Below, piece by piece: positions 1-6,669 of a stretch of DNA of 7,943 nucleotides. How positions within the stretch are numbered: the first letter of the stretch is position 1; every line of letters begins with the position of its first letter. Below the pieces are notes generated by a model. That model did no database searches and had not been told where the DNA came from. It saw only the letters and a program-made list of their open reading frames with translations. The stretch lies in assembly GCA_031282465.1 (NCBI GenBank), contig JAITDR010000176.1:1-7943 (forward strand), written 5' to 3'. Position numbers and translations under genes: made by a program. This DNA comes from Desulfovibrio sp. (GTDB lineage: Bacteria; Desulfobacterota; Desulfovibrionia; Desulfovibrionales; Desulfovibrionaceae).

Positions 1-821
1 CCCCTCCCTCCCCGCGCTCTGAACGTTCTCACGGCATCGGCAATCAATGCGCTTCTGAGCAAAGGTTCGCCTTCGCACCCCTGCCCGAAGGAATAGACGG
101 GCGCCTTTGTCTCCCCGTCCGCATGGTGCAGCATGACTTCAACAATTTCCTCCGCGCCCGGAGTAAACGCCATGCGCTTCTGCGGCGCGGAGCATCCGGC
201 CTCCTCCCCCTCCTGCAGGGAAATACAACCTACGCAACGGGCATTGCAACTGTCAGAAACCGGCAAGGGCGCCTCATAGCGCCCCAAACACAGGTTGCGC
301 GCCGCCGGACAGTTGTAGGTGAGCGCGCAGGTACCGGTCAGATGCCGCATCAGCCGGTTGCGCGGATACCGCGCCTGCAGGGCAAGCGCCTTACGGCGCA
401 GTACTTCGGCATCCACACCCCTGAAAACCTGGCGCGGGTCGTCGTCCACCCTCCGCGCGCACACATACAGACGCCCGGCCGCAAAGCCCACGGCGCCGTA
501 CGCGAAAAGCGGCAGGACCGGCGCGCCGGCGTCTTTCACATACGCCGGATGCGCCGTCAACGTATGCGCCGGCGCCGGAAAAGCCGCCACAGCCAAGTCC
601 TCCGTCTCCAACAGCTCGCCGCTCGCCGGATCAAGCCCCACAGCACGTCTGCCGGGCAGAAGAAACAACTCGCTCTCCTCCGGCAACGGCATCAACTCCT
701 CCGGTCCGGGTAACGCCGTTTCATCCCCCCTACTGCACACCATAAGCAGGTCCGGGCGGTCGTAAATTTCCCCCTTCTCCGTTGCCGTCACCAGCCGCGG
801 ACGCACGAATCCTTTCGCCAT
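1..821 (-). CDS. Radical SAM domain protein, N-terminal 273 residues (partial, runs off left edge)
   Basis: The minus-strand frame is open from an ATG at 821-819 to the window edge. GGGAG lies about 9 nt upstream of the ATG. The radical SAM signature CNARCVGC (CxxxCxxC) is at residues 192-199, with C192, C196 and C199 expected to ligate the [4Fe-4S] cluster that cleaves S-adenosylmethionine. A motif YSFGQGCEGEPLLR follows near residues 243-256; its GEPLL part resembles the Gly-Glu SAM-binding region of the superfamily. The first 160 residues are an extra N-terminal region, and residues 165-178 hold three more cysteines (C165, C171, C178) just before the signature, which could bind another cluster or metal. 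The rest of the barrel and the C-terminus lie outside the window, so no substrate can be proposed. It is separated from the exonuclease upstream by about 330 bp of hairpin-rich DNA and is probably transcribed separately. Confidence 0.85.
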   Translation of the reverse strand, partial: MAKGFVRPRLVTATEKGEIYDRPDLLMVCSRGDETALPGPEELMPLPEESELFLLPGRRAVGLDPASGELLETEDLAVAAFPAPAHTLTAHPAYVKDAGAPVLPLFAYGAVGFAAGRLYVCARRVDDDPRQVFRGVDAEVLRRKALALQARYPRNRLMRHLTGTCALTYNCPAARNLCLGRYEAPLPVSDSCNARCVGCISLQEGEEAGCSAPQKRMAFTPGAEEIVEVMLHHADGETKAPVYSFGQGCEGEPLLRSALIADAVRTFRARGGR

Positions 822-1154
822 GTATACTCACTCCCTGTACCTCCGGCGGCCGGGGCGCTGCCCCGGACCCCGCGAGGGGCTCCGCCCCTCAACCCCGCAA
901 GGGGCATGATGCCCCTTGACCCTCATTTTTCGGAGCGCCGGCTTCAAGGGTCATCCGTGTCCGCCCGTTTTGAAACGGCTGCGTCCGTCCCGAACAACGT
1001 GAGGGACGGATGAGGGGGTCCGGGGGAAATCATTTCCCCCGGCGGGGTCAAGGGGCGGAGCCCCTGGAAATGCTTCAATGTTCGCCCTTGCGCCTGCTCA
1101 GGCCGAGGGCTTGGGGCGGAGCCCCGATATGCGCCCCGCCTTCTGTGTCCTGTT
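822..1154. repeat. Gene-free interval of GC-rich palindromes
   Basis: This 333-bp interval lies downstream of the exonuclease and upstream of the radical SAM gene and shows no convincing gene. It is packed with perfect short hairpins: CCGGGGC/GCCCCGG (850-866), GAGGGGC/GCCCCTC (874-890), CAAGGGGCA/TGCCCCTTG (898-918), TCCGTCCC/GGGACGGA (about 983-1010), an 11-bp arm pair (1020-1042), AGGGGC/GCCCCT (1051-1065) and GGGGC/GCCCC (1113-1125). Three of them share the core GGGGC-tcc/gga-GCCCC in either orientation. The interval may hold terminators for the exonuclease mRNA and the promoter of the radical SAM gene, but I see no clear T-tract on the minus strand. The elements look like REP-type dispersed repeats. 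Confidence 0.6.
1010..1043. repeat. 34-bp dispersed palindromic repeat, copy 1
   Basis: The 34 bases are identical and in the same orientation to 7672-7705. The element contains ATGAGGGGGT followed by a perfect inverted repeat, CCGGGGGAAAT-c-ATTTCCCCCGG, at 1020-1042. The flanks of the two copies differ, so this is a discrete dispersed element and not a duplication of a larger region. It could be a REP-like element or part of a terminator. Confidence 0.75.
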
Positions 1155-1907
1155 TCAGGGTTCGGGATTTTCCGGTTTACGGGTGCCGCTGAGGGAGACG
1201 CGAACGACTCTGCGTGCTCTGACGCGGCGGCGGCGGCGTTCGTTGTCGTCCGGCGGGGTACGTTCTTCGCGGTTTTCTTCGCCGGAAAAATCCAGGCCGG
1301 CTTCGCGCATTTTGAGATAGAGGGCGAGGCTGACCCACGCGTCGGTTGCGGCGTAGCTGATTTGGCGGGGGGAGAGTTCGCCGTGTCCCCAATTGGAGCA
1401 GTGTTCCGTTTTGGAAACGCGCAGACCCAGGAAGAGTGCGGCCAGGCCGCGCAGGCCCCTGTTTTCTATGTTGTTCAGGCGGGCCACTTCGCCGAGGTCT
1501 ATGACGGACGCCGGCCGGAAGGGACGGACGGCGCACAGGAAGCGCATGTCGTCGTGGACGGCCACTCCCGTTTTAATGACGGCGGGGTTTTCGAAAAGGG
1601 ACAGCAGGTCGGGCCCCAAGGGCCGCCATTTGAAGTGGAAGAGGAAAACTTCGTCCTCAAGGGCGAGTTGCACCAGGGAAGGGAGATAGCTCACGCCCCG
1701 GAAAAAGCTGGGCCGCGTTTCCGTGTCGAAGCCCAGCACGGAAGGTCGGCCGAGGCGCGAGAGCGCGTATGCCGCGTCCGCGTCCGTGCGCACCAAGCTG
1801 ATTTTGCCGCCGTAGCGGAAAAGCGGCAGGGCGTTCACTTCATCCTTGCCCAGTCTGGCGCGGGCTGCCGGCGAGGCCGGCCCGTTGTCATGCGGCTCAT
1901 TCTTCAT
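1155..1907 (-). CDS. 3'-5' exonuclease, DEDDy (RNase D / DnaQ-like) family
   Basis: A 250-residue protein if the ATG at 1907-1905 is used. AAGGGA is about 8 nt upstream, which is better supported than the TTG 20 codons earlier (1967). The DEDDy motifs are visible: Exo I FDTET (D61, E63), Exo II VAVHDDMRFL (D120 likely catalytic, D119 next to it) and Exo III YAATDAW (Y185, D189). The SNWGHGELSPRQISYAATDA block is typical of RNase D-like proteins. Such enzymes use two metal ions to remove nucleotides from the 3' end of RNA or DNA; which substrate applies here cannot be told. There is no HRDC domain, so it is not full-length RNase D. The C-terminal tail (residues 220-250) is basic, with RRRRRVRARRVVR, and may help bind nucleic acid. 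It lies 135 bp downstream of purA on the same strand and may be co-transcribed with it. Confidence 0.88.
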   Translation of the reverse strand: MKNEPHDNGPASPAARARLGKDEVNALPLFRYGGKISLVRTDADAAYALSRLGRPSVLGFDTETRPSFFRGVSYLPSLVQLALEDEVFLFHFKWRPLGPDLLSLFENPAVIKTGVAVHDDMRFLCAVRPFRPASVIDLGEVARLNNIENRGLRGLAALFLGLRVSKTEHCSNWGHGELSPRQISYAATDAWVSLALYLKMREAGLDFSGEENREERTPPDDNERRRRRVRARRVVRVSLSGTRKPENPEP

Positions 1908-1990
1908 CAAAAATTCCCTTATGGCCGGAAGCCTCTCCTCCGGGGATTCCTGCGTGATACCCGGCAAAGCGTGCGTACCCGTTCCGGTAA

Positions 1991-2010
1991 CTCCTCCCTT
2001 CAGGGAGGGG
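1991..2010 (-). promoter_or_regulatory. Short hairpin between purA and the exonuclease gene
   Basis: A perfect 7-bp inverted repeat CCTCCCT-tc-AGGGAGG sits at 1993-2008, about 35-50 nt after the purA stop. No T-run follows on the minus strand, so it is at best a weak or Rho-assisted terminator, or an RNA-stabilising or processing element in a purA-exonuclease transcript. Confidence 0.35.
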
Positions 2011-2042
2011 CATGCCGGACGGATCCCTCCGCCGGGATAGAG

Positions 2043-3353
2043 TCATCCGGCTGACGGAGGCTGAGGTGACTTGAGCCCGCGCATGACGGTTTGTTCACGG
2101 TTCGCGCCCACGGAAACTATGCCGACGGGAACGCCTGTCAGCGCTTCCAGGCGTGCGATGTAGTTGCGCGCCGCTTCCGGCAGATCGGAAAAGACGCGCA
2201 CGGCGCTCAGGTTTTCATGCCAGCCGGGCAGGCTTTCATACACCGGCTCGACTTCCGCAAGACCGCTTTCGGCTTGCGGAGGGTAGAGGATACGCCGACC
2301 GCGGTAGACGTACTCCGTGCATATTTTCACTTCAGGCAGACCGGAGAGCACGTCCAGTTTGGTCAGGGCGAAATCGTTCACGCCGCAGAGGCGCACGGAT
2401 TCGCGCAGGACTACGGCGTCCAGCCAGCCGCAGCGCCGTTTGCGCCCTGTAACCGTGCCGATTTCAGCGCCTTTTTGCTGAATGTACCGCCCGGTTTCCT
2501 CGGTCAATTCCGTGGGAAAGGCTCCGGAGCCGACGCGGGTGGTGTAGGCTTTGGCGACGCCGACGACCCTGTGCAGGCTTGAGTGGGCGATGCCTCCGCC
2601 CGCGGCGGCGTTGCCGGCGACGGTGTTGGATGAGGTCACGAAGGGGTAGGTGCCGTGGTCGATGTCCAGATGTACGCCCTGGGCGCCTTCAAACATGATG
2701 CGTCCCCCGCGGGCCTCGATGCGGGACAACTCTTCGGAAACATCGGTCAGGTAGGGCGCGAGGCGCGCGGCGACGGGCTTGAGTTTCGCGGCCAGCGTTT
2801 CCGGATCAAGGGATTTTTGCCCGTACAGGCCGGCGAGCAAGGCGTTTTTTTCTTTGAGCGCCGAGTGTATCTTGCCGCGCAGGAGGTCAAAGTCTTCAAG
2901 GTCGCAGGCCCGTATCCCGACGCGCGCGGCTTTGTCTTCATAGCAGGGGCCTATGCCGCGCCCGGTGGTGCCGATTTTATCGTCGCCCTTGGACGTCTCG
3001 CGGGCTTGGTCAAGCGCCTGGTGATAAGGCAGGATAAGGTGGCATTTGCGTGAAATTTTCAGCCGGCCCGGTCCGAGGTCCAGTCCTTCGGCAATCAGGG
3101 CGTCCATTTCCGCGCAGAACTCGCGGGGGTCCAGCACCACGCCGTTGCCTACGAGGCAGATTTTGTCCTTGTGCAGGATGCCGGAAGGGATGAGTTTGAG
3201 TTTGTACGTCTTGCCGCCGACGGACACTGTATGGCCGGCGTTGTGCCCGCCCTGGAAGCGCACGACGGCGTCCATGTCGGGGGCCAGCATATCCACGATT
3301 TTACCCTTGCCTTCGTCGCCCCATTGGGCGCCGATAATCACGATATTCGACAT
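2043..3353 (-). CDS. purA: Adenylosuccinate synthetase
   Basis: A 436-residue protein, close to the usual 425-435. It condenses IMP with aspartate using GTP to give adenylosuccinate, the first committed step from IMP to AMP, in the cytoplasm. The N-terminal [13 protein letters not shown] contains the phosphate-binding loop and the catalytic D13; H41 in GGHNAGHTV is the other catalytic residue. Further family landmarks are [21 protein letters not shown] (about 128-148), the [23 protein letters not shown] block (about 219-241), [13 protein letters not shown] and the C-terminal GANREQTV. The start ATG at 3353 has AGGAG only 3 nt upstream, slightly close but the only sensible start by homology. 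It is preceded by the small unknown gene (120-bp gap) and followed by the exonuclease. There is no sign of truncation or frameshift. Confidence 0.98.
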   Translation of the reverse strand: MSNIVIIGAQWGDEGKGKIVDMLAPDMDAVVRFQGGHNAGHTVSVGGKTYKLKLIPSGILHKDKICLVGNGVVLDPREFCAEMDALIAEGLDLGPGRLKISRKCHLILPYHQALDQARETSKGDDKIGTTGRGIGPCYEDKAARVGIRACDLEDFDLLRGKIHSALKEKNALLAGLYGQKSLDPETLAAKLKPVAARLAPYLTDVSEELSRIEARGGRIMFEGAQGVHLDIDHGTYPFVTSSNTVAGNAAAGGGIAHSSLHRVVGVAKAYTTRVGSGAFPTELTEETGRYIQQKGAEIGTVTGRKRRCGWLDAVVLRESVRLCGVNDFALTKLDVLSGLPEVKICTEYVYRGRRILYPPQAESGLAEVEPVYESLPGWHENLSAVRVFSDLPEAARNYIARLEALTGVPVGIVSVGANREQTVMRGLKSPQPPSAG

Positions 3354-3473
3354 ACGCTCCTCATCCGGCGGGATTTTTCAGTCTGCCTGCGCCGCCTCGG
3401 CAACGCGAAACCTTGCGGGTTCTGCAATGTTTGCTTGCGCGGATTGTCGCGCGGCGCGTCGCGCCGGCAGGCA
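3354..3473 (-). other. Spacer between the small unknown gene and purA
   Basis: This 120-bp gap holds a GC-rich palindrome, GGCGCG-t-CGCGCC (3453-3465), just after the stop of the upstream gene. It could mark a partial transcription stop. No convincing purA promoter hexamers or purine-riboswitch-like pattern were seen. Confidence 0.35.
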
Positions 3474-3827
3474 TCAGGTTTTTTTGCGCTCCGGCCGGGG
3501 AGGGAAGGCCAACACCGTGGCTTTGGGCGCTTCGGCCCCGGCGCCTTGTTCCCCGCCCTGTTTTTTGTGTATATGCGTAAAGTCCGGCACGGGGGGCATA
3601 TCGCTCATGTCCGCCGGCTCGGCCGTCAAGGCGAGGTTGTAATTGAAAAGCTGGTTTTTCCAGTGTACGGCCTGGATGAGGCAGAGGGCCAGGGCGGCTT
3701 CTTCCCAGCGCCGGCTCGGCTCGAACTCCTGCACGGTCGCGGCGTAGTGCTGCCACAACTGCATGAGCGACGCCTCGTCGTATTCGTTGAGTTTCTGCGC
3801 CATTTTTTCCAGAATGCGCTGCATCAT
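3474..3827 (-). CDS. Conserved-looking small protein of unknown function
   Basis: About 117 residues from the ATG at 3827-3825. A second ATG follows directly at 3824, and GGAG is 4 nt before the first and 7 nt before the second. A GTG at 3848 would add seven residues but has no clear ribosome binding site. The N-terminal 65 residues look helical and amphipathic (MMQRILEKMAQKLNEYDEA, then LMQLWQHYAATVQEFEPS and WEEAALALCLIQAVHWKNQL). The last third is proline- and charge-rich and probably disordered, ending PPRPERKKT. There is no signal peptide or membrane segment. I do not recognise the family. It is the first minus-strand gene after the gap intergenic region and may lead a transcript with purA. 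Confidence 0.7.
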   Translation of the reverse strand: MMQRILEKMAQKLNEYDEASLMQLWQHYAATVQEFEPSRRWEEAALALCLIQAVHWKNQLFNYNLALTAEPADMSDMPPVPDFTHIHKKQGGEQGAGAEAPKATVLAFPPRPERKKT

Positions 3828-3878
3828 CCGGCTCCGGAACGCCGACACGGCGTATAGCGGGTGTTATGGGTTGCAGGC

Positions 3879-3907
3879 AGGGTATGCCGGGCTTTGCCGG
3901 GCGTCAA
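3879..3907 (-). promoter_or_regulatory. Candidate promoter for the small unknown gene (and possibly purA)
   Basis: On the minus strand TTGACG (3907-3902) is followed after exactly 17 bp by TACCCT (3884-3879). The -35 matches 5 of 6 consensus bases and the -10 only 3 of 6. It sits about 50 bp upstream of the preferred start codon. The spacer contains a GCCCGGC direct repeat. Confidence 0.4.
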
Positions 3908-4017
3908 GCGGGAATCTCGCTGAAGGGAAAGGTTTCGGACCGCAGCCGCCGCTCGCCGGGCTTGGTCCGGCACTTCAAAGGAATCGGCATTTCCCGCAAA
4001 TTCTTTAAAAAATTCTT

Positions 4018-4046
4018 TTGCTTTTGCGGCGCGACGGCACTATACT
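4018..4046 (+). promoter_or_regulatory. Sigma70-type promoter of gap
   Basis: TTGCTT (4018-4023) and TATACT (4041-4046) are separated by 17 bp, placing the transcript start near 4053 and giving a 5' leader of about 70 nt before the gap ATG. An unusually AT-rich stretch at 3997-4020, with AATTCTTT repeated twice, lies directly upstream and could act as an UP-like element or regulator site. Confidence 0.65.
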
Positions 4047-4111
4047 GGTCCAGCTTTTCCTTCCCAATCCGGAGGGAGGAGGGGCGGGCATACAGCACTA
4101 TCCGGCCGTGA

Positions 4112-5137
<1,026 letters not shown>

Positions 5138-5166
5138 CAGTCTGTGATTTCCGGACATGACGTCTT

Positions 5167-5207
5167 GCGGCGCGGCGTTCCTGAAGAATGCCGCGCCGCC
5201 GTCTTTT
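5167..5207 (+). terminator. Intrinsic terminator of gap
   Basis: A 14-bp stem (GCGGCGCGGC at 5167-5176 with GCCGCGCCGC at 5190-5199, extended inward by GTTC/GAAT including one wobble) closes a 5-nt CTGAA loop. It is followed by cgtcTTTT. It begins 29 nt after the gap stop codon. Confidence 0.85.
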
Positions 5208-5254
5208 GTGCGGGTGAAACGTCTGTCCCTCCGGCTCACTCGTGCGCTAACGAA

Positions 5255-5282
5255 CACATGTGAGCGAAAACGCTCATATGTG
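5255..5282. repeat. 12-bp inverted repeat with AAAA centre
   Basis: CACATGTGAGCG (5255-5266), AAAA, then CGCTCATATGTG (5271-5282): 11 of 12 positions pair, and the odd one is a G-T wobble. No T-run follows. It lies about 50 bp upstream of the candidate small-RNA promoter and could be a transcription-factor operator or an RNA hairpin. Confidence 0.5.
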
Positions 5283-5334
5283 CGCGGACAAGCACGGGTC
5301 GTCGCCGGACTATGGGGAGGCGCGGGTACGCTCA

Positions 5335-5366
5335 TTGTATGTATCATACTGTAATATTGTGATAAT
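5335..5366 (+). promoter_or_regulatory. Candidate promoter for the small RNA
   Basis: An AT-rich island in GC-rich DNA. GATAAT (5361-5366) is preceded by TGT, giving an extended -10 of the form TGnGATAAT. A -35-like TTGTAT is at 5335-5340, with a long 20-bp spacing, so recognition would rely on the extended -10. The predicted transcript start is near 5372. Confidence 0.5.
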
Positions 5367-5371
5367 ATGAA

Positions 5372-5575
5372 CAAAGGCGCTGTTGTTGCCGAGCCGGCAC
5401 GCCCTTTGCATTATATAAGGCGACCGATGTGGTAAGCGTTCCCCCCAACGTGTACCGGGCCTCCCCCCAAGGTCAAGTCGGTTATCCCAAAAATCCGGTC
5501 CCTCCTTTTACCGGATTATGTGAAGGTCTACTTCACGTGAAAACCCTCGGCTCCCCCCAACCGAGGGTTTTTTTC
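5372..5575 (+). ncRNA. Candidate structured small RNA with repeated C-rich loops
   Basis: About 200 nt between an extended -10 promoter and a strong terminator, with no open frame of note. Visible helices in order: AAAGGCG/CGCCcTTT (5373-5407) enclosing TGCCG/CGGCA; a junction closed by ACCGA/TCGGT (5423-5482) holding GGTA-a-GCGTT/AACGT-g-TACC with loop CCCCCC and GGCC/GGTC with loop TCCCCCCAA; a perfect 8-bp AATCCGGT/ACCGGATT (5492-5517) with loop CCCTCCTTTT; GTGAAG/CTTCAC (5520-5536); and the terminator. TCCCCCCAA occurs three times (5440, 5462, 5552), each time in or at a hairpin loop. Repeated single-stranded C-rich loops are characteristic of trans-acting RNAs that pair with G-rich ribosome binding sites, as in staphylococcal Rsa RNAs and alphaproteobacterial CCUCCUCCC-loop RNAs. 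I do not recognise this particular family. It could instead be a cis-acting leader, but the strong terminator precedes the cupin start by over 70 nt. Confidence 0.7.
5542..5574 (+). terminator. Intrinsic terminator of the small RNA
   Basis: A perfect 9-bp stem AACCCTCGG (5542-5550) / CCGAGGGTT (5561-5569), loop CTCCCCCCAA, followed by a run of seven T (5568-5574, the first two of which also pair in the stem). It is the best Rho-independent terminator in the window. Confidence 0.9.
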
Positions 5576-5647
5576 ATTGTACGCGGGTCGGTGGTGGACT
5601 GACGAGCGGGGCGGGGGCAGGGCGGGCAAAGCTGAACGGAGGCGGTT

Positions 5648-6028
5648 GTGTGGAGCGGGGTGAGCAATCTTTTGGAGCTTCCGCCGGCTGCGGCGGGCGC
5701 GGGCCGGGAATATGCCGAAACGCTGTTGACGGGCGCGGGCGGGTTGCGTTTGGAGCGTATCGTCACTCTGGACGATACGGGAGCCGATGCCGTCTGGTAC
5801 GATCAGGCGCAGGACGAGTGGGTGGCGGTTCTGGAGGGTGAAGCGACTCTGGGGTTTGCGGACGGGCGGGAAGCAGTGCTGGTCAGGGGGTCGCACATTT
5901 TCCTGCCCAGGCATGTCCGGCACCGGGTCCTGCGGGCGAGTTCGCCGTGCATCTGGCTTGCCGTGTACGGCGAGGCGTTGGAGCCGGCGTGTCAGGCTCT
6001 TCTTGCCGGATTTCAGCAGACAGGGTAG
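5648..6028 (+). CDS. Small single-domain cupin protein
   Basis: A 126-residue protein from a GTG start with GGAGG 5 nt upstream (5638-5642). One conserved beta-barrel fold is visible: WYDQAQDEWVAVLEGEATLGF (about 50-70) as cupin motif 1 and GSHIFLPRHVRHRV (81-94) as motif 2, followed by IWLAVYGE. The usual HxH of motif 1 is replaced by a DQAQDE stretch, leaving E57, H89 and H92 as candidate metal ligands; this pattern is familiar from small uncharacterised cupins. No substrate can be assigned. The last 14 codons (residues 113-126, PACQALLAGFQQTG) and the TAG stop lie inside the first downstream tandem repeat unit, so the natural C-terminus was probably replaced by repeat sequence. It is transcribed away from the small RNA terminator; I could not place its promoter. 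Confidence 0.82.
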   Translation: MWSGVSNLLELPPAAAGAGREYAETLLTGAGGLRLERIVTLDDTGADAVWYDQAQDEWVAVLEGEATLGFADGREAVLVRGSHIFLPRHVRHRVLRASSPCIWLAVYGEALEPACQALLAGFQQTG

Positions 6029-6031
6029 GAA
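6003..6031 (+). promoter_or_regulatory. Weak candidate sense promoter, unit 1 (repeated in every unit)
   Basis: TTGCCG (6003-6008) is 17 bp from TAGGAA (6026-6031). The same pair with TAGGAA or TAGGAG occurs at 6303-6331, 6605-6633, 6911-6939 and 7218-7246. The match is only about 3 of 6 at each hexamer. It is the only correctly spaced pair I found ahead of the small ORFs, and it would start the RNA near 6038, about 30 nt before the ATG. In unit 1 the -10 overlaps the cupin stop codon. Confidence 0.3.
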
Positions 6032-6067
6032 AGCCGCAGGCAAGTCCTCCGAAAGGAGGATAGCTTG

Positions 6068-6151
6068 ATGGTGAAGTTCTTCACGAATGTGCTTGCGGCC
6101 ACGGTCGCGGCCGTTCTCGCGGCCCTGATTATGCGTTTTCTGAACGTTTAA
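6068..6151 (+). CDS. 27-aa hydrophobic peptide, unit 1 (type A; putative type I toxin)
   Basis: The peptide runs MVKFFTNVLAATVAAV then LAALIMRFLNV. It is one predicted membrane helix (about residues 4-22) between K3 and R23. The ATG has GGAGG 8 nt upstream, but that site is paired in the hairpin TCCTCC-GAAA-GGAGGA (6045-6060), which AAGC/GCTT (6031-6034 / 6063-6066) or CAAG/CTTG could extend up to the start codon. A locked ribosome binding site, tiny hydrophobic product and tandem copies match type I toxins such as Ldr, Ibs and TisB, which damage the inner membrane. I do not recognise the sequence family; toxicity is an inference. The stop TAA is followed at once by a 10-bp hairpin (6157-6190). 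It could alternatively be a benign small membrane protein. Confidence 0.72.
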   Translation: MVKFFTNVLAATVAAVLAALIMRFLNV

Positions 6152-6156
6152 CAGGT

Positions 6157-6254
6157 TTGCCCCTGAAGGAACGCCATCCGTCAGGGGCAATAACTCGTGC
6201 CATAAAACACGGGGGACTTGCCGGGGCCGGGGGCGTTGAGGCGCCTTCCGGCCC
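6157..6254 (+). promoter_or_regulatory. Two conserved 3'-UTR hairpins, unit 1
   Basis: Hairpin 1 is TTGCCCCTGA/TCAGGGGCAA (6157-6190), 10 bp perfect. Hairpin 2 is GGGCCGG/CCGGCCC with inner GGCG/CGCC (6224-6254). Equivalents of hairpin 1 in the other units are near 6459-6489, 6762-6794, 7068-7101 and 7375-7406. Neither has a T-tract on either strand, so they may stabilise the RNA, stop transcription with Rho, or form the contact region with the antisense RNA. Confidence 0.6.
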
Positions 6255-6266
6255 AACCTGACAAAC

Positions 6267-6295
6267 ACACTACGCATTCCCGGCCGGCGTGTCAA
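6267..6295 (-). promoter_or_regulatory. Antisense promoter, unit 1
   Basis: On the minus strand TTGACA (6295-6290) lies exactly 17 bp from TAGTGT (6272-6267). The perfect -35 and ideal spacing favour a real promoter; the -10 matches 3 of 6. The RNA would start near 6260 and run leftward across the 3' UTR and the ORF of unit 1. Confidence 0.55.
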
Positions 6296-6367
6296 GCCCC
6301 TCTTGCCGGATTTCAGCAGACAAGGTAGGAAAGCCGCAGGCAAGTCCTCCGAAAGGAGGACAGCTTG

Positions 6368-6451
6368 ATGGTGAAGTTCTTCACGAATGTGCTTGCGGCC
6401 ACGGTCGCGGCCGTTCTCGCAGCCCTGATTATACGTTTTCTGAACGTCTGA
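6368..6451 (+). CDS. 27-aa hydrophobic peptide, unit 2 (type A; putative type I toxin)
   Basis: Nearly identical to the unit 1 peptide, the only amino-acid change being M22 to I (…LAALIIRFLNV). There are also silent changes (GCG to GCA, GTT to GTC) and a different stop codon (TGA for TAA). GGAGG is 8 nt before the ATG and is paired by TCCTCC in the GAAA-capped hairpin at 6345-6360. One conservative and two silent changes within the frame fit selection for a protein. Its 3' hairpin is at about 6459-6489 and its antisense promoter at 6569-6597. Confidence 0.72.
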   Translation: MVKFFTNVLAATVAAVLAALIIRFLNV

Positions 6452-6568
6452 ACAGGTTTGCCCCTGAAGGAACACCATCCGTCAGGGGCAGGTTCTTTGG
6501 ATCTCAAAATCCGGGGGACTTGCCGGGGCCGGGGGCGTTGTCGCGCCTTCCGGCCCAACCTGACAAAT

Positions 6569-6597
6569 ACTCTACGCATTCCCGGCCGGCGTGTCAA
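6569..6597 (-). promoter_or_regulatory. Antisense promoter, unit 2
   Basis: Minus-strand TTGACA (6597-6592), 17-bp spacer, TAGAGT (6574-6569; 4 of 6 bases of the -10 consensus). Predicted start near 6562, heading into the unit 2 3' UTR and ORF. Confidence 0.6.
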
Positions 6598-6669
6598 GTC
6601 CCTCTTGCCGGATTTCAACAGACAGGGTAGGAGAGCCGCAGGCAAGTCCTCCGAAAGGAGGGTAAGCTC

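Noticed and set aside
123..765. Two overlapping plus-strand ORFs of 148-196 codons
   Set aside because: They are antisense to the radical SAM frame, rich in Arg/Ala/Pro low-complexity sequence, lack ribosome binding sites and show no motif.
1010..1320. Plus-strand ORFs of 60-80 codons starting at 1010 and 1078
   Set aside because: They run through palindromic repeats and the antisense of the exonuclease 3' end, with no ribosome binding site support.
3354..3473. Purine riboswitch upstream of purA
   Set aside because: Only 120 bp of GC-rich sequence with one palindrome; no three-way-junction pattern could be recognised.
5372..5575. 6S RNA or tmRNA
   Set aside because: There is no single long imperfect hairpin with a central bubble as in 6S RNA, and no tRNA-like ends or tag reading frame as in tmRNA.
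5528..6478. 316-codon minus-strand ORF with internal repeats
   Set aside because: It spans the antisense of the cupin gene and two repeat units; its repeats simply mirror the tandem DNA. There is no ribosome binding site or family signature.
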